6,493 bases of DNA, from NCBI GenBank assembly GCA_903925445.1, contig CAIYFE010000295.1, forward strand, positions 1-6,493. The letters are read 5' to 3'. This document shows positions 1 to 5,226 of the stretch, in pieces. The translations under genes and the position numbers were made by a program. The stretch is from an uncultured Burkholderiales bacterium. GTDB lineage: Bacteria > Pseudomonadota > Gammaproteobacteria > Burkholderiales > Burkholderiaceae_C. Positions within the stretch are counted from its first letter, which is position 1; each line of letters starts with the position of its first letter. The notes beneath the pieces are model-generated. The model saw only the letters and a list, made by a program, of their open reading frames with translations, was not told the DNA's origin and did no database searches.

Positions 1-1
1 C

Positions 2-1243
2 ATGGTCGATTCCGCCAAAGGCATCACCAATTTCCACTCACCCAACGACATCATCGTGGACGCCTCCATGCCCGCCATGATCCGCAACGGCGGCAAAATG
101 TGGGGCGCCGATGGTCGCCTGAAAGACGTCAAGGCTGTGATGCCCGAATCCACCTTCGCGCGCATCTACCAAGAAATCATCAACTTCTGCAAATGGCATG
201 GCGCGTTCGATCCCAAAACCATGGGCACCGTGCCCAACGTCGGTTTGATGGCGCAACAAGCCGAAGAATACGGCTCGCACGACAAAACCTTTGAAATTCC
301 AGAAGACGGCGTGGCCAATATCACCGACCTCGAAACAGGCGAAGTGTTGCTGAGCCAAAACGTGGAAGAAGGCGACATTTGGCGCATGTGCCAAGTCAAA
401 GACGCCGCCATTCGCGACTGGGTCAAATTGGCCGTCACCCGCGCCCGCAACTCCGGCATGCCCGTGGTGTTTTGGCTGGACTCCTACCGTCCGCACGAAG
501 CGCAGCTCATTCGCAAAGTCAAAATGTATTTGCACGAGCACGACACCACGGGATTGGACATCCAAATCATGTCGCAAGTGCGCGCCATGCGTTACACCTG
601 CGAGCGCGTGATTCGTGGCTTGGACACCATCAGCGCCACCGGCAACATCTTGCGCGACTACTTGACCGACTTATTCCCCATCATGGAATTGGGCACATCG
701 GCCAAGATGCTGTCTGTGGTGCCTTTGATGGCTGGCGGCGGCATGTACGAAACCGGCGCAGGCGGCTCAGCGCCCAAACACGTGCAACAGCTGGTCGAAG
801 AAAATCATTTGCGTTGGGACTCTTTGGGCGAGTTCTTGGCGTTGGCCGTGTCCTTTGAAGACTTGGGCATCAAAAACGACAACAACAAAGCCAAAATCTT
901 GGCCAAGACCTTGGATGCTGCAACCGGCAAATTGCTGGACAACAACAAAAACCCATCGCCCAAAACCGGCCAGCTGGACAACCGCGGCAGCCAGTTCTAC
1001 TTGGGCATGTACTGGGCACAAGAGTTGGCCGCGCAAACCGAAGACAAAGAATTGGCCGCCAAGTTCGCACCTTTGGCCAAAGCGTTGACGGACAACGAAA
1101 GCAAAATTGTTGAAGAACTCGCAGCCGTGCAAGGCAAGCCCGTCGACATCGGCGGCTACTACTTGCCCGACATGCAAAAAATGACCGCCGTCATGCGCCC
1201 CAGCGCAACCTTCAACAAGGCTTTGGAGTCTTTGACGAAGTAA
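2..1243 (+). CDS. icd: NADP-dependent isocitrate dehydrogenase, monomeric type (5'-truncated)
   Basis: This is the C-terminal 413 residues of a monomeric isocitrate dehydrogenase, a family of about 740 residues, so roughly 330 N-terminal residues lie upstream of the window. The ATG at base 2 is an internal methionine, not the start. The enzyme oxidatively decarboxylates isocitrate to 2-oxoglutarate with NADP+ in the cytosolic TCA cycle. Visible family hallmarks (fragment numbering) are DIIVDASMPAMIR (16-28), EEYGSHDKT (88-96), GNILRDYLTDLFPIMELGTS (214-233), GAGGSAPKHVQQ (252-263) and LDNRGS (325-330). Compared from memory with the Azotobacter vinelandii enzyme, D20, D219 and D223 match the metal-binding aspartates (about 350, 548, 552), Y90 the catalytic tyrosine (about 420), and H260 and R271 NADP-contacting residues. 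The frame is intact through the TAA stop and a strong terminator follows. Identification is secure; only the missing N-terminus is unknown. Confidence 0.96.
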   Translation: MVDSAKGITNFHSPNDIIVDASMPAMIRNGGKMWGADGRLKDVKAVMPESTFARIYQEIINFCKWHGAFDPKTMGTVPNVGLMAQQAEEYGSHDKTFEIPEDGVANITDLETGEVLLSQNVEEGDIWRMCQVKDAAIRDWVKLAVTRARNSGMPVVFWLDSYRPHEAQLIRKVKMYLHEHDTTGLDIQIMSQVRAMRYTCERVIRGLDTISATGNILRDYLTDLFPIMELGTSAKMLSVVPLMAGGGMYETGAGGSAPKHVQQLVEENHLRWDSLGEFLALAVSFEDLGIKNDNNKAKILAKTLDAATGKLLDNNKNPSPKTGQLDNRGSQFYLGMYWAQELAAQTEDKELAAKFAPLAKALTDNESKIVEELAAVQGKPVDIGGYYLPDMQKMTAVMRPSATFNKALESLTK

Positions 1244-1269
1244 GTTTTTTTCGCTTTTCAAGCGTTTCG

Positions 1270-1305
1270 AGCCCTTTTGTGCCTGACGGCCAGAAGGGCT
1301 TTTTT
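1270..1305 (+). terminator. Rho-independent terminator of icd
   Basis: A 13-bp stem with one G-T wobble and a single bulged T (1280) closes on the four-base loop TGAC (1284-1287). The arms are 1270-1283 and 1288-1300, and the 3' arm runs straight into six T residues (1300-1305). It begins 27 bases after the icd stop codon, so it should end icd transcription and separate icd from the downstream cluster. The stem is GC-rich at its outer and inner ends. A smaller 5-bp hairpin (1252-1264) just upstream is probably incidental. Confidence 0.92.
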
Positions 1306-1320
1306 CATTCTCAAATAATT

Positions 1321-1348
1321 TTGACCAACCAAGCCTGAAAGCTATTGC
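1321..1348 (+). promoter_or_regulatory. Possible sigma-70-type promoter for the zor-like cluster
   Basis: TTGACC (1321-1326) matches five of six bases of the -35 consensus. Sixteen bases further is TATTGC (1343-1348), which keeps only the first three bases of the -10 consensus. Transcription would start around 1355, giving a leader of about 14 bases to the ATG at 1369. Support is mainly positional: the region lies just after the icd terminator and before the first gene of a new cluster, so some promoter is needed here. The poor -10 element makes the exact placement uncertain. Confidence 0.28.
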
Positions 1349-1365
1349 AAATTGATCACAATAGC
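1341..1365. repeat. 7-bp perfect inverted repeat just upstream of zorA-like start
   Basis: GCTATTG (1341-1347) and CAATAGC (1359-1365) form a perfect inverted repeat around 11 bases that include the palindrome TGATCA (1353-1358). The repeat ends three bases before the ATG at 1369 and overlaps the weak -10-like sequence. It could be an operator for a dimeric repressor, a hairpin in the mRNA leader that limits ribosome access, or a copy of the GCTAT...ATAGC type of intergenic palindrome that I recall being common in Burkholderiales genomes. The symmetry is directly visible; its role is inference. Confidence 0.55.
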
Positions 1366-1368
1366 GCC

Positions 1369-2913
1369 ATGCCATTCCAACCCTACCTTGCCCAACTCGA
1401 AACGCTGGCCATTCCGCTGCTCATTGCTGCGTTGATCTTTGTCTTTTCATTGGTTTGTTTTGGCGTGTGGGCGGCTCGCTTGCGCAAAATCAGCCGCTCG
1501 GTGGAGGCTTTGAACAAGCTGCTCAAACAACACAACGGCAGTGCCCGCGAGGCGTTTGAACAAGCGCGCAACACCCTCAACGATGCCGAGCTCAAATTTT
1601 TGTTGCGTGAAACCGAGGCCGGCTTGATCGACTTGCCCGCCAGCGCCCACAGCGCCGAAGTGCAAAGCTACAGCTTTCGTCCCCATTCAGAAACTTGGGA
1701 GCTTCGCAGCTTGGTGGGGGCGCGCTTGAATTTGGCGCTGTTTGAAACCATGCCCAATTTGTTGATTGGCCTTGGCTTGATGTGTACCTTCATCTTTTTG
1801 GCCGTGGCTTTGCAGCAAGCTGGCTTGGCGCTCAATGCGATGGATGTTTCCGCACGCCAACAAGACCAAGCCTTGCAGTCGCTCATTGCCACTGCGGGCG
1901 GCAAATTCATCACCTCGATTGCTGGTTTGTTTTGTTCGCTGGTTTGGAATTGGCGCGCCAAAGTAGCGTTAGAAAACGTGCAAGGCAGCTTGGACACGCT
2001 TTGCCACACGCTGCGCGCCAAAGTGCCAGACAACGCCGCCGAAGCCAGTGTGCGTTTGCAAATCACCTTGACCCAAGAACTGCTGCACGAAAACCGTTCA
2101 CAAGTGGGTCAGCTGCGTCGCTTTGAAGGTGACTTTGCCAACGCCATCGGCCAAGCCTTGGCCAGCCACATGCAACCCGCCTTCGAAAAGCTCGCGGTGC
2201 TGGCCGACAGCATTCAAATGTCCAGCCAAAGTTTTGGCCATGCGGGCTCGCAAGCTGCGGGCGAATTGAGCAAAGCAGGCGCTGTGTTGAGCCAAGGCTT
2301 TGAGTCCGGGTTGGCGTCGTTTCACCAAGCCACGCAAGGACTCAACCAAACGATTGAGACCATTCGCGCCACCGTCAGTGAGATGGATGCAAGCCTGTCT
2401 CGCTCGGCCCAATCGGCTACCCAAGGCTCTGTGCAAATGACACAGTTGTTGGAGAACTTTGCACACACCATCGCTGGCGTTCAAGGCGTGACCCAAGGCC
2501 TGCAAAACATCGTCGTTCAAATTTCAAACACCGCCGACAAGTTCGAACACAGCGCCAGCGCCATCGAAAACGCCGTGGGTTTGCAGCGTGCGGCAGCCAA
2601 CGATTTCAAAGACGCGTTGGTGCCCATGAACCAAGCCCTTGGGCAAACAGTTCAAACCTTGCAACACAGCGCCGCTTCTGCCGACGAAGCCTTGGGACAT
2701 GTCAAAACACATTTGCAAGATGCTCAAAAAGCGCTCACCAGCACCGTGGACGCCTTGACCCAAGGCGTGACCAGCTACAGCGGACAAGTGGCCGAGTTGC
2801 ACACCAAGATGGATCAGCACTTGGCCAGCGCGGTCAACCAACTCAGCGGCAGCATCACCAACTTGGAAGAAGTGCTCGATGAATTCATCGATGCGCTGCC
2901 CAACAAATCTTGA
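1369..2913 (+). CDS. zorA: ZorA-like MotA/TolQ/ExbB-type motor protein with long helical tail
   Basis: A 514-residue predicted inner-membrane protein, likely the stator-ring subunit of a Zorya-type ion-driven motor. Three membrane helices are visible: about 13-36, 127-148 and 172-195. Between the first two lies a mostly polar cytoplasmic segment (about 37-126). Helices 2 and 3 follow the MotA/ExbB/ZorA pattern (PNLLIGLGLMCTFIFLAVAL and GGKFITSIAGLFCSLVWNW); T140 and S183 sit where ZorA has its ion-path threonine and serine (comparison from memory). Residues from about 205 to the end are almost proline-free, rich in A, Q, S and L, and predicted to be a long helical or coiled-coil tail. The family example from E. 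coli is about 729 residues, so this tail is clearly shorter. A TTG at 1345 would add eight residues, but the ATG at 1369 is preferred because the extra residues (MQIDHNSA) look like translated leader and cover the inverted repeat. No Shine-Dalgarno sequence is evident. The zorB-like gene starts 11 bases after the stop. MotA/TolQ membership is near certain; the Zorya assignment rests on tail plus neighbours. Confidence 0.8.
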   Translation: MPFQPYLAQLETLAIPLLIAALIFVFSLVCFGVWAARLRKISRSVEALNKLLKQHNGSAREAFEQARNTLNDAELKFLLRETEAGLIDLPASAHSAEVQSYSFRPHSETWELRSLVGARLNLALFETMPNLLIGLGLMCTFIFLAVALQQAGLALNAMDVSARQQDQALQSLIATAGGKFITSIAGLFCSLVWNWRAKVALENVQGSLDTLCHTLRAKVPDNAAEASVRLQITLTQELLHENRSQVGQLRRFEGDFANAIGQALASHMQPAFEKLAVLADSIQMSSQSFGHAGSQAAGELSKAGAVLSQGFESGLASFHQATQGLNQTIETIRATVSEMDASLSRSAQSATQGSVQMTQLLENFAHTIAGVQGVTQGLQNIVVQISNTADKFEHSASAIENAVGLQRAAANDFKDALVPMNQALGQTVQTLQHSAASADEALGHVKTHLQDAQKALTSTVDALTQGVTSYSGQVAELHTKMDQHLASAVNQLSGSITNLEEVLDEFIDALPNKS

Positions 2914-2924
2914 ACGCTTAAGCC

Positions 2925-3683
2925 ATGCTCATCCGACGTCGTCGCCCCCTTGCGCCGCAAGAACAAGTCGAAGAATCCGGTTACATGGCCTCGGCCAGTG
3001 ATTTGATGATTGGGCTGTTGTTCATCTTCATCGTCATGGTCATGGTGCTGTTGGCGCGCAAGCCAGATCCTGCTCCGCAGCCGCCGGTCGACCCGCTGGC
3101 CGCCGTGGTGCAAGCCATTGGCAGTCGGCTGCAAAACGCGGGCGTTCCTGTCACGATCAACCAAGCCTCAGGCGTGATCACCTTGCCCGCCGACACTTTG
3201 TTTGCGCTGGGGCAGCCGGATTTGCAGGCCAATGGTCAAGCCACCTTGCGCCAAGCTGCTGATCAGTTGCAAGCCGTTTTGCCGTGCTACATCTACTCGC
3301 AACGCCACAAGCTACCCAGCGACTGCCCGGCCAACCCGCAAGCGGTGGAAATCGAAACCATTTTGATCGAAGGCCACACCGATTCGGCGCCCTTGCATCG
3401 GGGCGATTACACCAACTGGCATTTGGGTTTAGACCGCGCACGTGCGGTCTACAAAGTGCTCAACGCGGGCGACATGCAGGGCTTTCGCAACGAGCGTGAG
3501 CAGCCCGTTTTTGGCATCAGCTCTTACGCCGACGAGCGACCGCAAAGCAAAGACGACGCCGCGCTGAATCGACGTGTCGAATTGCGGTTTGTGTTGGCTT
3601 TTCAGCCCAACGACACCAATGGCAAAGGCGCCAGCAGCACGCTGAAAAAGCTCCAAGAAAGCGTTCGCCCCAACACGCCTTGA
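2925..3683 (+). CDS. zorB: ZorB-like MotB/OmpA-family peptidoglycan-anchored motor protein
   Basis: A 252-residue bitopic membrane protein, the expected partner of the upstream ZorA-like channel. It has a basic cytoplasmic N-terminus (RRRR at 4-7), one membrane helix (about 25-44, SASDLMIGLLFIFIVMVMVLL) with the single essential-type aspartate D26 at its start, a proline-rich linker (47-57), and a C-terminal OmpA-like periplasmic domain (about 80-225). D26 has the same position as the ion-carrying aspartate I recall for E. coli ZorB. Peptidoglycan-binding signatures are EGHTD (149-153), YTNWHLGLDRARAV (162-175, R171) and ALNRRVELRFVL (213-224). C121 and C134 could form a disulfide in the periplasm. 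In Zorya systems two ZorB copies sit inside a five-subunit ZorA ring and tie it to the cell wall. The start at 2925 fits because it places D26 correctly. The upstream bases offer only a weak ribosome site, and the zorC-like gene begins six bases after its TGA. A plain MotB or TolR is less likely, given the neighbours. Confidence 0.82.
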   Translation: MLIRRRRPLAPQEQVEESGYMASASDLMIGLLFIFIVMVMVLLARKPDPAPQPPVDPLAAVVQAIGSRLQNAGVPVTINQASGVITLPADTLFALGQPDLQANGQATLRQAADQLQAVLPCYIYSQRHKLPSDCPANPQAVEIETILIEGHTDSAPLHRGDYTNWHLGLDRARAVYKVLNAGDMQGFRNEREQPVFGISSYADERPQSKDDAALNRRVELRFVLAFQPNDTNGKGASSTLKKLQESVRPNTP

Positions 3684-3689
3684 TCGCCC

Positions 3690-5129
3690 ATGAGCACGCC
3701 AGAATTTTTCACCCCATTGCCGTTGGACTTTGAGCAACTGGCCTTGGCCGCCAACGCCAAGCGAGGCTCTGGATTTGGCAAAGACCCCGATTTGCGCACG
3801 GTGGGCGAGCGCACCTACAGCGCGTTTGAAGAAGTCAACTTCTCCCCCAACAGCGATCAACCCCGCGCGCGGGACTGGCGACACAGTCCCTACGCGTTGT
3901 GGTTGAGTGCTCAAAAAGGTTTGTCCGATCATGCCCCGCTGACGAAGCATTACTTTGACGTTGCCGTGCCGCAAGCCATCCAAACTCGGCGCCCGCTCAA
4001 ATGGGGGCGGGGTTTGCTGCACACGTATTTGCAAAATTTTGCGCCCCACGATGCGGTGTTCAACCAACTGGCGCGCGCGGCGCACGATTTCTTTTTGAAC
4101 CCCAAGGTGCTCGACGCGCTGTCTCTCACCGAGGCGTTTGGACTCACGCGCTTCATCACCACCTTGGAAGCACTGGACCCCGAACGCGGTCCCACCCAAG
4201 TCGCCAACGACATTTTGGGCATGCCTGAAGATCGCAGCTTGAGCGACTGGCAGCATCACCACGCCCTGGCCAACGGGTTTTGGCTCAATCCATTTGCTCA
4301 ACAAGCGTTTGCGCAAGCGCTACAAGCGCCCGCCGAAGTGCGCGCCAGCATGCCCTTCATCCGGCGCATGTGCGAGTGGGCTGTGCACGACGCCGGCACC
4401 GCGATGCAGCGTTTTCGCTACCCCACGTTTCGGGATGAGTTTGCCTACGGCCTGCTCTCGCCTTGGTTTGATCGCACGCCTCCGCAAGCGCTGCGCCAAT
4501 TTTTGTTGAGCGAATTGCTGCGCGTCTTGGGCGACCCACGCCACGACCATGCGGGCTGGCTGGGGGTGCGCAAAGAAGCCATGGATTTGGCCAGTCGCTG
4601 GCTCAGTGGCCGCACGATGGACGCTTTTTTTGAAATCCTGCGCCACACCCAAGACGACATTGGCCCTTACCGCCGTCGATTTTGGGAGGCGTATTTCCAA
4701 GCCGGCCACATTCTTGAAGCTTGGGTTGCACTGGGTGAAGAAGCCGCCCAGGCGCTGCATGCCATCGACACCAGCGGTGAGCTCAGTTACGCAAAAATTC
4801 TCGGAAAAATAGCGCCCAACCAATGCGTGCTCATGGTGCGAATGGGGCACATCCTGTTTTGTGACTGGAGTCACCAAGGCCGCTTGCGTGCCATCTCCGT
4901 CACCAGCAAGCAAGCGCCCAAGCTTTATCAAAACGAATACGAACTCTTTCAACTGCGTTTCCCGACCCCGCTGGATTTCAACCAAGGGTTGATGGACGAT
5001 CCGGGGTTGTTGCATTTGGATTCGCAAAACGGTGTTTGGCAAGACACGGCGCGGCTTTTCATTGCGCAGCACTTGGGAATTCACCTGAGCTTGGCCGACT
5101 TGATGCCCAGCGATACTGCCCAAAGCTGA
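3690..5129 (+). CDS. zorC: ZorC-like protein with putative C-terminal EH-signature domain
   Basis: A 479-residue soluble, presumably cytoplasmic protein without signal peptide or membrane helix. I identify it as ZorC-like from position (third gene after ZorA- and ZorB-like genes, six-base gap) and from the C-terminal pattern: RRRFWEAYF (about 328-336), a hydrophobic strand ending in CDWSHQGRLRAISV (about 391-404), and LLHLDSQNGVWQ (about 440-451). These resemble EH_Signature proteins, where a strand with EFS-like residues is followed by a conserved histidine and tryptophan; the candidates here are D392, H442 and W450. In E. coli type I Zorya, ZorC binds DNA and is needed for defence. That protein is about 560 residues, so this one is shorter. 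The middle region is helical and rich in aromatic and arginine residues (for example RRMCEW at 226-231). Base and codon use resemble the flanking housekeeping genes. No ZorD-type helicase follows. The family call is from memory of motifs, not alignment, and is less certain than for the two preceding genes. Confidence 0.62.
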   Translation: MSTPEFFTPLPLDFEQLALAANAKRGSGFGKDPDLRTVGERTYSAFEEVNFSPNSDQPRARDWRHSPYALWLSAQKGLSDHAPLTKHYFDVAVPQAIQTRRPLKWGRGLLHTYLQNFAPHDAVFNQLARAAHDFFLNPKVLDALSLTEAFGLTRFITTLEALDPERGPTQVANDILGMPEDRSLSDWQHHHALANGFWLNPFAQQAFAQALQAPAEVRASMPFIRRMCEWAVHDAGTAMQRFRYPTFRDEFAYGLLSPWFDRTPPQALRQFLLSELLRVLGDPRHDHAGWLGVRKEAMDLASRWLSGRTMDAFFEILRHTQDDIGPYRRRFWEAYFQAGHILEAWVALGEEAAQALHAIDTSGELSYAKILGKIAPNQCVLMVRMGHILFCDWSHQGRLRAISVTSKQAPKLYQNEYELFQLRFPTPLDFNQGLMDDPGLLHLDSQNGVWQDTARLFIAQHLGIHLSLADLMPSDTAQS

Positions 5130-5140
5130 CTTTTGTCAGC
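5125..5140 (+). repeat. Perfect 6-bp hairpin spanning the zorC-like stop codon
   Basis: GCTGAC (5125-5130), loop TTTT, GTCAGC (5135-5140). The stop codon TGA (5127-5129) lies inside the left arm. There is no T-tract after the right arm, so it is not a classical intrinsic terminator. It may protect the 3' end of the zor-like mRNA, mark a processing site before acsA, or be fortuitous. Confidence 0.5.
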
Positions 5141-5212
5141 CTACGATAAGTCAGACCCTTGTAAGAGCCTCGCGCCACAGTGGTGGGGTTTTGATCATCG
5201 CGTCTATAAAAG

Positions 5213-5217
5213 AGGAG
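5213..5217 (+). promoter_or_regulatory. Shine-Dalgarno sequence of acsA
   Basis: AGGAG sits nine bases before the ATG at 5227, inside the purine-rich stretch AGAGGAGA (5211-5218). It fixes the acsA start and contrasts with the three zor-like genes, none of which has a comparable site. In the 97-base gap 5130-5226 I see no convincing sigma-70 or sigma-54 promoter: TATAAA at 5205-5210 is too close to the start codon to be a -10 element with a usable ribosome site. Confidence 0.85.
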
Positions 5218-5226
5218 ACCGTTTCC

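Noticed and set aside
38..577. Minus-strand 179-codon frame opposite icd
   Set aside because: It overlaps a certain isocitrate dehydrogenase sequence; its V/G/H-rich translation is typical of an antisense shadow.
1252..1264. Small hairpin CGCTT-TTC-AAGCG after the icd stop
   Set aside because: Only 5 bp, with the T-run on the upstream side and no proper T-tract after it; the 1270-1305 structure explains termination better.
1346..1362. CRP/FNR-like site (TCACA half at 1356-1360, TTGAT at 1352-1356)
   Set aside because: Only one half-site is good in either case; the partner half does not match, so no regulator can be named.
1345..1368. TTG start for the ZorA-like gene eight codons upstream
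   Set aside because: It would translate through the inverted repeat, adds a polar stretch without family resemblance, and has no suitably spaced ribosome site; ATG at 1369 leads directly into the expected N-terminal helix.
2925..3683. Flagellar MotB or Tol-Pal TolR identity for the second gene
   Set aside because: No flagellar or tol genes are nearby; the upstream partner has a long helical tail and the downstream partner looks like ZorC, which fits ZorB better.
3429..5123. Long minus-strand open frames (295 and 267 codons) opposite the zorB/zorC-like genes
   Set aside because: They mirror the codon bias of the + strand genes, have no recognisable family motifs, and the + strand frames carry clear domain signatures and operon spacing.
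5205..5210. TATAAA as a -10 element for acsA
   Set aside because: Transcription would begin inside or next to the ribosome site, and no -35-like sequence lies at proper distance (TTGATC is only 8 bases upstream).
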